DNA of 64,000 nucleotides from Luteolibacter rhizosphaerae (GTDB lineage: Bacteria; Verrucomicrobiota; Verrucomicrobiia; Verrucomicrobiales; Akkermansiaceae), in the NCBI RefSeq assembly GCF_025950095.1, contig NZ_JAPDDR010000005.1, positions 124,001 through 188,000 on the forward strand. The letters run 5' to 3'. A model generated the notes under the pieces. That model was not told the origin of the DNA and searched no databases. It was given only the letters and a program-made list of their open reading frames with translations. Every line of letters starts with the position of its first letter. The stretch's first letter is position 1. A program made the position numbers and the translations under genes. Shown piece by piece: positions 7,899-18,549 of this stretch.

Positions 7899-9952
7899 GG
7901 CGCGGAGGAGGAGATGATTCGGGTGAATTCAGCCTTCAGATCCTCCGGGAGATCCGGTTGCGAAAGGTATTCCCCGGCCCGTCCGGGTGACCCGGCGATC
8001 ATGAGTCGGAAGCCTGCGCGACAGAGCTTCATGCGAAGCTCGGGATCCTGAAGACGGGTGGCCCAAAGTAGCAATCCCCCTTCGGAGGGTGTCATGAAGC
8101 TCGGGGGAAAGTTGTCCCGCTGCATGCCAGAGATCTTTGCCAGCAAGATCGGGTCCGCGTCGAACTCACCGCGGTGCAGATCCAGCCACTCCAATGCGGT
8201 CTTGCCTTCTTCCTTCATGACGATGGCAATACCGATTTGTTGCAGGATCTCGCTGCGGGAGAGACCGGCTTCCAGCCCCGCCGTCATCGCATCGGCCTCG
8301 CCCTGGGCCGTATTATCCACCGTTTCGAAGCTCATGCTTTCGCCGCCGGGTGTCTGCACGCGGCTCACTTGCTTGCTGTATTTGCCGATGCGATGGAGGG
8401 TGGCCTCGAAGCGTTCGCGTGCATCCATCGCGGCAAGCATCGTCTCCACGTATTCCGGCTCGTTTTGGGCGAGGGTTTGCCATAGCTTCACCTTCAATTG
8501 CCCTGCCAAGACGGGATCCGGCAGGCGGGAGAACTCGCGATAGAGTTCGAGCAAGCGGTCTGGTCCGATGTTCATGTAGGCGCTCGCATGCACGGAGTCA
8601 CCGGTCATGGCCCTCATGCAGGCATTCACCGTTTTCTGATCCGGGAGAGTCCGGAGGTAAGCGAAGGCCTCCGCCGCGGAACGGTCCCGCAGCAGGACAT
8701 CCGAGATATCGATGGCAAAGTAGGTGCGGAGATCCCCCGAGAAGGTGGAATTCTTCATCGTCGGCTGCTCCCAATTCTCACCGAGCCAACGGGCAAGCGC
8801 GTCCAAGTCCCGGTTCCCCCAGCTATGGAGGAGGAAGCGGACCATGTCGGTGGATCCGAAACCCGGTGGCTTCAGCTCGGAATCGAACTTCAGGGCGAAG
8901 GCCGCGGCGGCACCGGGATCGCTCTCCAGCCAGCGCTTGAGGAGCGGAAGATAGCAGGCGTTCTGTTCCGCCAAGGTCAGCCGCTTGTTCGCCTCGGCGA
9001 TGAAGCCGGGGATCTCATCGAAGGTGATGCTGTCTAACAGGGCGCTCAAACGCAGCGTCGTCATCGCATGGTCAGGCCCTGCCTTGATACGCTTGATCCG
9101 GCTGATCAGGTCGATCGGCGCGGAATCTTCAACCCGGCGCAGGTCAGTGCGCGAGCCATTCCCGGCAGTTCGAGGGGCAGCTTGTCCATCGTGAGAGGAA
9201 GACCCACTACGGCTGGCGACCAAGGTGGCCGCGGCGACGAGCGAGGTGAGCAGAGCGCCGCCGATGAAAGGCCTGAGGATCGATGTGATTCCCGAGCCTG
9301 ATCCGACGGCGATGGACTCCATCGCCCGGGAAGAGATCTGCGAAATGACCGCGGGTGGCAGCGGCGCGCTGCCGAAGCCGGTCATGGTGCTGCCGAGCGC
9401 GGCGCTGCCCACGTTGACGCCGCGGAGTTTCAGCAAGCCGATGAGCCGCTCGAGGGCCCGGTCCACCCGCTTGCGGGCAGCTTCCTCCGTGGTGCCGAGC
9501 AAAGCTCCCACGTTCCGGAAATCCCGATCCTCGAAGTAGCGGAGGACGAGCGCATCCCGATCCTTGCCGGGCAGGGAGAACAGCGCGTCGTCGATTTCAT
9601 CTGCGATCGCCTGGCGTTCCCTTGAGGAGGATTCGGAAGAGTTCATAGCTTGCACGGAGACGAGTTCACGATGCTTGCGACGGGCTTCAGCGCGCCGGTG
9701 GTTTGATGCCCGGCGGCAGGCTTGGCGATAAAGCCAGCCCGGGAGTGATGCCTCATCGAGCCCCTTCGCCTTCCGCGCCAAGAGCGTGAAGACTTCCTGG
9801 GTGACGTCCTCCGCCGCAGCCCGGTCTCCTCCGAGGAGCCGCAAGGCACTACCGTGAACGAGCGCCGAATGCAGGCGCACAAGTTCCCGGAAGGCGGTCT
9901 CCGAGTGGTCGCGCTGGTATCGCTGGAGTGTGGTGCCCGGTTTCTCGCTCAT
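7895..9952 (-). CDS. Type B protein B2: ECF sigma factor fused to membrane helix and extracytoplasmic repeat domain
   Basis: A 685-residue protein. Sigma region 2 covers about residues 14-85 (AFRELVRLHSALVHG, AAEDVTQEVFTLLARKAKG). Region 4 covers about 120-180 (LFSLPGKDRDALVLRYFED, EEAARKRVDRALERL). A Gly/Ala-rich linker follows, then a hydrophobic helix at about 230-255 (IGGALLTSLVAAATLVAS), and about 430 residues of putative extracytoplasmic helices with LLKRWLESDPGAAAAFAL-type repeats. I start it at the ATG at 9952: the frame runs open to 10489, but that extension crosses the A1 gene, and 685 residues equals the length of B1. It lies 79 bp after A1 and overlaps A2' by ATGA. Probable role: envelope-responsive sigma factor. 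No separate anti-sigma gene of a known type is adjacent. Confidence 0.9.
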   Translation of the reverse strand: MSEKPGTTLQRYQRDHSETAFRELVRLHSALVHGSALRLLGGDRAAAEDVTQEVFTLLARKAKGLDEASLPGWLYRQACRRASNHRRAEARRKHRELVSVQAMNSSESSSRERQAIADEIDDALFSLPGKDRDALVLRYFEDRDFRNVGALLGTTEEAARKRVDRALERLIGLLKLRGVNVGSAALGSTMTGFGSAPLPPAVISQISSRAMESIAVGSGSGITSILRPFIGGALLTSLVAAATLVASRSGSSSHDGQAAPRTAGNGSRTDLRRVEDSAPIDLISRIKRIKAGPDHAMTTLRLSALLDSITFDEIPGFIAEANKRLTLAEQNACYLPLLKRWLESDPGAAAAFALKFDSELKPPGFGSTDMVRFLLHSWGNRDLDALARWLGENWEQPTMKNSTFSGDLRTYFAIDISDVLLRDRSAAEAFAYLRTLPDQKTVNACMRAMTGDSVHASAYMNIGPDRLLELYREFSRLPDPVLAGQLKVKLWQTLAQNEPEYVETMLAAMDARERFEATLHRIGKYSKQVSRVQTPGGESMSFETVDNTAQGEADAMTAGLEAGLSRSEILQQIGIAIVMKEEGKTALEWLDLHRGEFDADPILLAKISGMQRDNFPPSFMTPSEGGLLLWATRLQDPELRMKLCRAGFRLMIAGSPGRAGEYLSQPDLPEDLKAEFTRIISSSAP

Positions 9953-10031
9953 GTCACCATGGAAACACCGCAGGCCCGGCCCGAGCGGACAAAAAATCTG
10001 CCCTATTCCACCGGGAAGGTCGAGGAAGCCT

Positions 10032-11288
10032 TTATCCGCCACCCCCTTGCGCCAGCGCGGCCATGTCCTGCCATGCTTGCAGGCGGGATGCGCTCCAGCC
10101 GGCGGTATCCGGGCTTTGTCCCGGATGAGCGGTGGTCCATGCCTCATAGGCCTTGGCAATGCCTGCCGCCTCGTCGACCGGAGGAAGCGATTCGACCCAA
10201 TCCAAGGTTCCGTCCAGATCCCGGGGGGCGCGCAGGCCCGCCAAGGCGATGTATCCGCTTGCCGCTTCCGGCAGTTCGCGCAACCACCGTGCGGCCTCTT
10301 GCGGGGACTCGGCAGCCCAGCGAAGCGTGATGGTCGCGAGTTGTTTTTCCCGCGCCTCGCCGTCGAGCTTGGAGAGCAAGGAATTGGCCTGCGTGCTTCG
10401 CTCGGGGAAGTCGAGCTCCTTCCACCCGGCAAGCACTTGGGCCGGATCAGGTGCCAGAGTGTGGGCGTAGGAAGAATCAGCGAAGTCATCGGGATCGATC
10501 CTGCGCCAATGCTCGAGCAAGGCCTTGGTCGCGAGTTGGCTATCGCTCAGATCCTTCGCCTTCAGATTCCCGGGATCGGGCAACGCGGATAGGGCGTCGC
10601 GGATCTGGTCCGCGCTTTCAAAGCTCTCGGCGTAGCGGGGATAGAGTCCGTAGAACCCCCCGCCACGCTTCGCAATAAGGTCGTAGGCGAGGTAGGGGTC
10701 GATCTCGACCAGATGGTTGACCGCTTGGACGACAAAAAACATGTCGATGACGGGCATGGCGCTCTTCTGCGCAGCACCGGCCACCTGATGCCGCTCCATG
10801 TAACCGAGGTGCGGGCTGGCCAGGCACCAGCGGTGGAACCCATGCCCATCTTGCCAAGCCCAAGCCGCGATGATCTCGTGGTAGGCTTCGTTCCAATCGC
10901 GCTTCTCACGCAAGTGCGTCCATGCCCAGTTCATCGCCGCTTCCCCATCGCTGGAGGCCCAGCGGATCAGGAGTGTCTTGAAGGCCGGAAGCGCGGCGGC
11001 CCGCTCGTGGTTGAGAAAGGACTCCAAGACTGCCGGAATGTCCTTCACGGGGATCCGGGACAATTCCAAGGCTGCCCGGAGACGGGAGGGGTCATCCTCT
11101 GCTGCCTCAAGGGCCTTGACTCCGGAGACCACATTCTCCTGCGACCACGAGTCTTCGCGTGGCTTCTGCTCAATCTCGGGAACCTGGCTGTCGGTCGACG
11201 GCGGTCCACCGTGAAATAGATCCCATACAAGGAAGGTGACAGCGCAGCCGGTGAGGAAGATGGCGAGCGAGCGAGAGGAGGATTTCAT
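10032..11288 (-). CDS. Type A partner protein A1: membrane-anchored helical-repeat protein
   Basis: A 418-residue protein, the best-preserved partner together with A3. N-terminal signal anchor at about residues 7-26 (LAIFLTGCAVTFLVWDLF), then a polar linker and a helical extracytoplasmic body. Repeats include LLIRWASSDGEAAMNWAW, AWAWQDGHGFHRWCLAS, LEHWRRIDPDDFADSSYA and LRWAAESPQEAARWLREL, each placing Trp and an Ala-rich helix around a D/S-P pair. The C terminus ends with SASRLQAWQDMAALA. It overlaps the B1 stop by ATGA, so it is made with the sigma fusion. No zinc-anti-sigma or RskA-like motif is visible. A role as co-sensor or regulator of B1 is inferred from coupling and shared repeats. 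Confidence 0.87.
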   Translation of the reverse strand: MKSSSRSLAIFLTGCAVTFLVWDLFHGGPPSTDSQVPEIEQKPREDSWSQENVVSGVKALEAAEDDPSRLRAALELSRIPVKDIPAVLESFLNHERAAALPAFKTLLIRWASSDGEAAMNWAWTHLREKRDWNEAYHEIIAAWAWQDGHGFHRWCLASPHLGYMERHQVAGAAQKSAMPVIDMFFVVQAVNHLVEIDPYLAYDLIAKRGGGFYGLYPRYAESFESADQIRDALSALPDPGNLKAKDLSDSQLATKALLEHWRRIDPDDFADSSYAHTLAPDPAQVLAGWKELDFPERSTQANSLLSKLDGEAREKQLATITLRWAAESPQEAARWLRELPEAASGYIALAGLRAPRDLDGTLDWVESLPPVDEAAGIAKAYEAWTTAHPGQSPDTAGWSASRLQAWQDMAALAQGGGG

Positions 11289-13342
11289 GGTGCCTCCCGG
11301 AGGATAAGGTGGAACTCTGCGGCGAGATCGGAGAGGAGGTGGGACTGCGAGGGATAGGCGAGGGCAGCTTGGCGATTCACCACGAGCATCCGACGGAAGG
11401 CGGCGCGGGCCAGTTGCTGGCGCAGTGCCGGATCCGAGATGCCGGACGCGATGTCGACGGCTCTTTCCGGATCTCCGGCAGCGCGGGCTCCATCTGCAAG
11501 CATCTCATCGAGTCCCGGATGATCCCGATGTCGTTCCAGCCAAACCGCCAGATCTCCTCGGGAGAGGGCGGGGATGATCGACGAAGCGACTGATTCAACA
11601 GCTTCGGTCTCCGTTAGACCTGCCGCAAGGCCTGCTTGGATGACTTCCGCCTCCCGCAGCAGAGCACTCGGCTGGGCTTCCTCATCGATGTAGCTGGAGC
11701 CGGAGATTCCTTCGATGCGGACATGGGCACTGGGAACGGAGAGCTGCCGGGCCATGGCATGAAAGCGATCCGATGGGGACAGGGCGCCCATGAGATCGGA
11801 GAAGGTATGAGGTGCCTCCTTGGCCAAGGTGATGAGGAATCCATCGAGGGCCGGGGTGCGGACTTGTTCTTGGGAGACGCCCTGAATGGCTTTGAAAACC
11901 TCCACCTGCTCCTGAAGCGGTGCTCCCACCGGGGCCCGCCAGTAGAGATCCCCGGAGAAAACCCTCAGTGCGGTTATTCGGCTCTCATCGCTTGGCAGGG
12001 ACTTGAGATAGGCCAGCATTCCTTCCGATCCGCGGTTGCGCAGGTGATCGTGCGCAAGCGACATCGTGATCGAATCTCTCAGGGACCACTTGCTGTAAAG
12101 ATCTCCCATCGTTTTCGAGGGAACATACTGGAGTGACTCGTGATCCCAGTATCGACCGAGCCATTCGGCCATTGAGGCAGGATCGCTTGCAGACCAGTCG
12201 CCCAGCAAGGTGCCCCGGATGTTCTCGCCGAGGGAGATGTCGATATGCTTGGTGATGGTATCCCCCAGGATCGCGAAGGTGACTGCTGCTTCCCGGTCGG
12301 CTTCGGCCCAGCGGTGGATAAGGATAGGGTAGGCGGTGGTCTTCTCGGACGCGCTCAACTCCCTATTCCCGAGGACCACGAACTCCGGTATCTGTTCATT
12401 GGAGACGCGGCTCAAGATGGCCTTGAGGCGCAGGCTACCCAACTCGTGCCGCGGGCCGCTGCTGCTCCGCTTGATCTCCGCGATCACCGCTTCCAGAGAG
12501 CCGGTGGCAGGTAGGGAGGCAAAGCTATCGAAGCGACTGCTCTTGGCTTCCGCGACGGGGCGGTCGGATCTATTAGGGGGTCCATTGGGGATAGGCTTGT
12601 CCCCGAGAATCGCCTGAGTGGACCCGATCAGCAGCGAACTCAGCGCAACCCCTGAAAGGAAGGGCTTGAGCAAGGACAGCAAGGCTGTCCCTCCTGCGAG
12701 AGGCAGACCCTTGAGGGCCTGAGAGGTCACTTGGGAGATCAGAGCTTCCGGTACCACGGAGCGGCCCATCCCGCTCATGGTGGTGCCGAGAGAAGCTCCG
12801 CCTACGGCGATGCCGCGGCGCTTGAGAAGAGCGGCCAGCTTCTCAAGTGCACGCTCGATCCGCTTGCGTGCGGCGTCCTCGCTGATGCCGAGTCGGCTAC
12901 CGACCGTGCGCAGGTCGCGCTCTTCGAAATAACGGTGAAGCAGGATCTCGCGATCGCCGGTCGGGAGATCGAGAAGCGCCTCGTCCACCTCTGAGGCGAC
13001 CGACTCGCGGAGTTCTGGAATCTGGTGATCGGTCATGGCTTGGATGGAAACGAGCTCTCTCCTGCGCCGACGTTTCTCCGCCCGCATATGGTTGGCGGCG
13101 CGGCGGCAGGTCTGACGGTGCAGCCAGACCGGGAGGGGGGCGGAGTGCAGCGTGTCGGCCTTCCGTGCCAGCAAGGAAAAGACCTCCTGCATCACGTCCT
13201 CCGCTCCGGCGCGATCTCCGTTCAGCCGGCGTAGCGCGGTCGCGTAGACCAGAGGAGAGTGGAGCCTCACCAGATCGCGGAATGCCGCCTCCGAGCGGTT
13301 GCCCACGAAGAGCCGCAGGAGTTCCAGGGAATCGTCTGCCAT
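11285..13342 (-). CDS. Type B protein B1: ECF sigma factor fused to membrane helix and extracytoplasmic repeat domain
   Basis: A 685-residue protein, first gene of the sigma array. Sigma region 2 at about residues 18-85 (AFRDLVRLHSPLVYA, GAEDVMQEVFSLLARKAD) and region 4 at about 110-175 (LLDLPTGDREILLHRYFEE, EDAARKRIERALEKL) are intact. A linker (GASLGTTMSGMG) leads to a hydrophobic helix near 228-250, and then about 430 residues of helical repeats such as LIHRWAEADREAAVTFAI and GDWSASDPASMAEWLGRY. The predicted topology is sigma domains in the cytoplasm and repeats outside. Its stop overlaps A1 (ATGA). A 9-bp inverted repeat precedes it (13356-13408). Length is far above the ~180-200 residues of ordinary ECF sigma factors. 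Confidence 0.92.
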   Translation of the reverse strand: MADDSLELLRLFVGNRSEAAFRDLVRLHSPLVYATALRRLNGDRAGAEDVMQEVFSLLARKADTLHSAPLPVWLHRQTCRRAANHMRAEKRRRRRELVSIQAMTDHQIPELRESVASEVDEALLDLPTGDREILLHRYFEERDLRTVGSRLGISEDAARKRIERALEKLAALLKRRGIAVGGASLGTTMSGMGRSVVPEALISQVTSQALKGLPLAGGTALLSLLKPFLSGVALSSLLIGSTQAILGDKPIPNGPPNRSDRPVAEAKSSRFDSFASLPATGSLEAVIAEIKRSSSGPRHELGSLRLKAILSRVSNEQIPEFVVLGNRELSASEKTTAYPILIHRWAEADREAAVTFAILGDTITKHIDISLGENIRGTLLGDWSASDPASMAEWLGRYWDHESLQYVPSKTMGDLYSKWSLRDSITMSLAHDHLRNRGSEGMLAYLKSLPSDESRITALRVFSGDLYWRAPVGAPLQEQVEVFKAIQGVSQEQVRTPALDGFLITLAKEAPHTFSDLMGALSPSDRFHAMARQLSVPSAHVRIEGISGSSYIDEEAQPSALLREAEVIQAGLAAGLTETEAVESVASSIIPALSRGDLAVWLERHRDHPGLDEMLADGARAAGDPERAVDIASGISDPALRQQLARAAFRRMLVVNRQAALAYPSQSHLLSDLAAEFHLILREAP

Positions 13343-13355
13343 TATGTGAGGTAAA

Positions 13356-13408
13356 GCACCGCCGGAAGCCCGGACCGGACGGCTTTTCTAATGTTTTTTC
13401 GGCGGTGC
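13356..13408. promoter_or_regulatory. Perfect 9-bp inverted repeat upstream of the sigma array
   Basis: GCACCGCCG at 13356-13364 and its exact reverse complement CGGCGGTGC at 13400-13408 are separated by 35 bp containing an AT-rich stretch (TTTTCTAATGTTTTTT). The pair sits 14 bp upstream of the B1 start and about 50 bp upstream of the divergent EEP gene at 13461. It could be an operator, an autoregulatory site, or a leader hairpin; the spacing favours a looped or dimeric protein site over a terminator. Which of these it is cannot be told from one copy. Confidence 0.45.
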
Positions 13409-13460
13409 CGTGAGTTCTTGCCCACAATGGCGAAGTATGGAGGATGATAGGGGATTGCCG

Positions 13461-14375
13461 ATGCGAAAGTTTCTTCCGCTCATCACCATTGCTGCCGTTC
13501 TCGCCGGCTTACTACCCATCGCCGGGTGGGTCGCCGGGAGTTTCTGGTTCGCCGATCTCTTCAATCACTTCCAAGTCCAGTATGCTTGGTTCCTGGCGCT
13601 CTGCCTGCTGCCGCTGCTGATCGCGAAGCAGTGGAAGTCTGCGGCGCTGGCGGGAGCTCTTTTGCTCGTGCCGCTGGTGCAGCTGGCACCTTGGTTTGTG
13701 GGAGCTACGGAGATAGCGGGCGGCACCGGGTCCATCCGGCTGTGTTCTTTCAATGTGTTGGCATCGAATGGCCGCTTTGCAGACACGATCGCTTGGGTGA
13801 GGGAGAGCTCTCCGGACGCCGTCTTCTTCACCGAGGTGAATGACAATTGGTCGGATGAGCTCAAGGCGCTGGAGGACGAGTATCCGCACTGGATCAATGA
13901 AGGGCCGGACTTCGCGTTCTTCTCGAAGCTACCGATCCTGTCGAGATCCGCGGACAGGGTGAGTTCCCACAGCTATCCGATCCTGCGGGTGAGGCTGGAG
14001 ACGGCGGGTGGTCCGGTCACCTACATCGCCGGACATCCCTTGCCGCCGGTTACGGAGCACTGGGCGCGCTCCATGGACATCTTCATGGCGGAGACGGCGA
14101 AGTATGTGGAAGCCGAGCCGGGAAGGGTGGTGGTCGCAGGGGATTTCAATTCGAGCCGCTGGAGCTTCAAGTCGCAGCCCTTGGTAAAAGCAGGATTAAT
14201 CGAGGCGGCCAAAGGCAGGTCGCCGGGCCCGACCTGGAAGCGGTTGAACCCGATCTTCGGAATCCCGATCGATCGCATGCTCTATCGGGGTGCGGGATTC
14301 GGCTGCCGTAGTTTCGAGATCGGACCGGATCTCGGCTCGGATCACAGGCCGGTGACGGGGGTGTTTATTTGGTGA
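13461..14375 (+). CDS. Endonuclease/exonuclease/phosphatase (EEP) family membrane protein, copy 1
   Basis: A 304-residue protein. Two or three hydrophobic segments occupy residues about 5-85, followed by an EEP-fold hydrolase domain: CSFNVLASNGRFADTI, FFTEVN with the metal-binding Glu, VVAGDFNSS with the D-x-N pair, and the C-terminal GSDHRPV with the catalytic His. The start at ATG 13461 is preceded by AGGGGA six bases upstream; a longer frame from 13410 adds residues without similarity to copy 2. Members of this fold cleave phosphodiesters or phosphomonoesters; the substrate here is unknown. It is followed after 7 bp by a paralogue (14383), and is divergent from the sigma array. Confidence 0.88.
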   Translation: MRKFLPLITIAAVLAGLLPIAGWVAGSFWFADLFNHFQVQYAWFLALCLLPLLIAKQWKSAALAGALLLVPLVQLAPWFVGATEIAGGTGSIRLCSFNVLASNGRFADTIAWVRESSPDAVFFTEVNDNWSDELKALEDEYPHWINEGPDFAFFSKLPILSRSADRVSSHSYPILRVRLETAGGPVTYIAGHPLPPVTEHWARSMDIFMAETAKYVEAEPGRVVVAGDFNSSRWSFKSQPLVKAGLIEAAKGRSPGPTWKRLNPIFGIPIDRMLYRGAGFGCRSFEIGPDLGSDHRPVTGVFIW

Positions 14376-14382
14376 CAGAGTC

Positions 14383-15327
14383 ATGAAGTGGCGAAGCTTT
14401 CTCCTGCCAAAACCGAAGGCGCTCGTCCTGCGCCTGGCGGTGCTCGGGAGCCTTTTGCCTATCCTCGGATGGTGCGGTGGCAGTTACTGGCTGCTCGATC
14501 TCTTCAATCACTTTCAGTGGCAGTATGCCGGTCTGTTAGGAATCGCAGTGATCGCGCTGCTGCTCATGAGACAATGGCGGTTTGCTGCAGTGGCCGGGAT
14601 TCTATTGTGCATCCCACTCCTTCGCATTCACTTGGGAACCCGCAGCGTTCCGCAGAAGCCTTCACCGGGGTCACCCATGAAGTTCACCTGCTTCAACGTG
14701 CTAACCGCTAACCAAGGTTATGAAGACGTGGTGCGATGGATCCGCGAAACAGATCCGGATGTAATCTTTCTGCCGGAGGTGGATGAAGTCTGGGCAGGAA
14801 AACTCAGGCCCTTGTTAGAGTCCCATCCCCATGCCGTGGAGCACCCGGTGGAAGGGAACTTCGGCTTCGCATGCTACTCCAAGCTGCCGATCTTGCAGCG
14901 GGAGATCATTCCCTGCGGGGCGATGGAGCTGCCGCTCTTGAAGATCCGGGTGCAGGGAGAGAGCGGTTCTTTTGTCTTCCTCGGGGCGCATCCGGTGCCG
15001 CCGGCCAACGAGTTCTGGGCCGGAGAGCGGGACGAGTTCCTCCGGATCATTGCGGCCGAGATGAATGAAGAGAAGGGCCTGGTGATCGTCGCGGGTGATC
15101 TGAATGCGACGCCGTGGAGCTACGGGGTGAAGCCGCTTCGTGATGCCGGATTGAGAGGCTGGGAGGCAGTGCCGACTTGGTCGCGGAGCAATCCTCTGCT
15201 CGCCGTGCCGATCGATCATCTGCTCTACCGTGCCGGTAATGCGGGGCCGATCGAGGATCAGGGTTTCATTGTAGGGCCGGACTTGGGTTCGGACCATCGT
15301 CCGGTGACCCGGATGATCGCGTGGTAA
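14383..15327 (+). CDS. Endonuclease/exonuclease/phosphatase (EEP) family membrane protein, copy 2
   Basis: A 314-residue tandem paralogue of the preceding gene with the same plan: N-terminal membrane segments (SYWLLDLFNHFQWQYAGLL matches SFWFADLFNHFQVQYAWFL of copy 1), then the EEP domain with FTCFNVLTANQGYEDVV, FLPEVDEVW, IVAGDLNATPWS and GSDHRPVTR. All metal-binding and catalytic positions expected for the fold are present. The 7-bp gap indicates co-transcription. The domain should lie outside or at the membrane face, judged by the odd number of helices, which is uncertain. It ends 12 bp before the convergent purN. Confidence 0.88.
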   Translation: MKWRSFLLPKPKALVLRLAVLGSLLPILGWCGGSYWLLDLFNHFQWQYAGLLGIAVIALLLMRQWRFAAVAGILLCIPLLRIHLGTRSVPQKPSPGSPMKFTCFNVLTANQGYEDVVRWIRETDPDVIFLPEVDEVWAGKLRPLLESHPHAVEHPVEGNFGFACYSKLPILQREIIPCGAMELPLLKIRVQGESGSFVFLGAHPVPPANEFWAGERDEFLRIIAAEMNEEKGLVIVAGDLNATPWSYGVKPLRDAGLRGWEAVPTWSRSNPLLAVPIDHLLYRAGNAGPIEDQGFIVGPDLGSDHRPVTRMIAW

Positions 15328-15339
15328 CCCAGATGAGAG

Positions 15340-15933
15340 CTAAGACACGTGCAAACCCGACGCTACGATCCGGGCGAGAGTTTCCACGAAGAACTCGTGC
15401 TCACACTTCAGGACCCGGGCTGCCAAAGACTCGACAGTATCATCCGGTAGAACGGGAACTTCCGTTTGCGCGATGATCCGGCCTTGGTCGTATTCGTTGT
15501 TTACCAGGTGGATGGTCACCCCGGTTGTCTTCTCTCCTGCTTCGAGGACCGCGCGATGGACATGCTGGCCGAACATGCCGTGACCGCCGAACTTGGGCAG
15601 CAGGGAGGGGTGGATGTTCAGGATGCGGTCCTCGTAGGCCGCCAAGACCTCCGGGCCGATCATCTTCATGTATCCGGCGAGGATGATCAGGTCGACGCCG
15701 TGTTCTTCCAAGCTGGCGAGCATGGCACGATCCAGTTCGGCCGGATCGGGATGGGTGACCGAATTCAAAACCGTGAAGGGCATGCCCTCGCTCTGCGCTC
15801 GTGCGGTAGCCTGTGAGTTACGATTGTTCGAGATCAGCAGGGCAGGGCGAGCACTCAGGGCACCGCTCTTCGTGGCGTCGATGATGGCCTGCATGTTCGA
15901 GCCGCCGTGGGATGCGAGGAAACCGAGATTCAT
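15340..15933 (-). CDS. purN: Phosphoribosylglycinamide formyltransferase
   Basis: A 197-residue folate-dependent enzyme of de novo purine synthesis that transfers a formyl group to GAR. Conserved elements: ASHGGSNMQAI at the N terminus, ILAGYMKMIG, the catalytic NIHPSLLP motif and GGHGMFGQHVH, then TGVTIHLVNNEYDQG with the catalytic Asp. I chose the ATG at 15933 (MNLGFLASHGG). The frame extends to 16143, but the extra 70 codons run through the fusA terminator and are low-complexity. It lies about 100 bp downstream of fusA on the same strand, separated by that terminator. Confidence 0.95.
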   Translation of the reverse strand: MNLGFLASHGGSNMQAIIDATKSGALSARPALLISNNRNSQATARAQSEGMPFTVLNSVTHPDPAELDRAMLASLEEHGVDLIILAGYMKMIGPEVLAAYEDRILNIHPSLLPKFGGHGMFGQHVHRAVLEAGEKTTGVTIHLVNNEYDQGRIIAQTEVPVLPDDTVESLAARVLKCEHEFFVETLARIVASGLHVS

Positions 15934-15971
15934 GGAGAAGCTGGCGGGACTGTGAGGGCTGTGCGGTGAGC

Positions 15972-16010
15972 GAGAAAGAAAAACCCCGCCGCCCTTGCGG
16001 ACGACGGGGT
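15972..16010 (-). terminator. Rho-independent terminator of fusA
   Basis: Reading the minus strand, ACCCCG (16010-16005) pairs with CGGGGT (15988-15983), with further pairing inside, followed immediately by a T-rich run (TTTTTCTTTCTC, 15982-15972). It stands 27 bp after the fusA stop codon and before purN, so purN probably needs its own promoter or relies on read-through. Confidence 0.75.
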
Positions 16011-16036
16011 CTGGTAGAATCGGAATCCGAAGCAGC

Positions 16037-18127
<2,091 letters not shown>

Positions 18128-18249
18128 GCTCGTAGGTGTAATGCGTTGGGCACCGGCGGGATGCGCCGGGGCGCTTTCCATATTCGCCTTGCAGCAAATG
18201 GCAACCCCGGACTCGCGGATTTTCTGCCAAAAGCGGTAGGTTGTGGCTT

Positions 18250-18549
18250 TCAGGTCCCGCCTAAATGACGCCGGATCCAGGCAGGATTTCTCCGACAGTC
18301 CACAATTGCGTGAACTTGGATCCTGTCTCCCGTCATCTTGTAGTAGATGGCAAACGGGAAACGCTTTGATAGCGAACGATGTAAATCCCTGTGAACCCGT
18401 CGGTGAATGCCCGCGTGAAGCCGGAGCGAATCGATATCCGAAAACAGGCTATCCAGAAAGTAGTCGCCGAGTCCCGACTCTTGCTGCTCGTAGAAACGAT
18501 AGCCCTCGAGCAGGTCGTTCCTTGCGAGATCGAGGAGCTGGATGCTCAT
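18250..18549 (-). CDS. RelE/ParE-type toxin
   Basis: A 99-residue protein of the ParE/RelE toxin fold: an N-terminal alpha-helical hairpin ([36 protein letters not shown]), then strands with [13 protein letters not shown] and [19 protein letters not shown]. The start at 18549 overlaps the antitoxin stop as ATGA, which decides it over a longer frame to 18588. In ParE-type pairs the toxin inhibits gyrase, in RelE-type it cleaves mRNA; the lack of an obvious RelE catalytic set favours the ParE-like reading, but this is not certain. Confidence 0.87.
   Translation of the reverse strand: MSIQLLDLARNDLLEGYRFYEQQESGLGDYFLDSLFSDIDSLRLHAGIHRRVHRDLHRSLSKRFPFAIYYKMTGDRIQVHAIVDCRRNPAWIRRHLGGT

Noticed and set aside
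9953-10489. N-terminal extension of the B2 sigma gene
   Set aside because: The frame is open, but it runs through the conserved A1 gene in another frame, is Pro/Arg-rich, and would break the match in length with B1 (685 residues).
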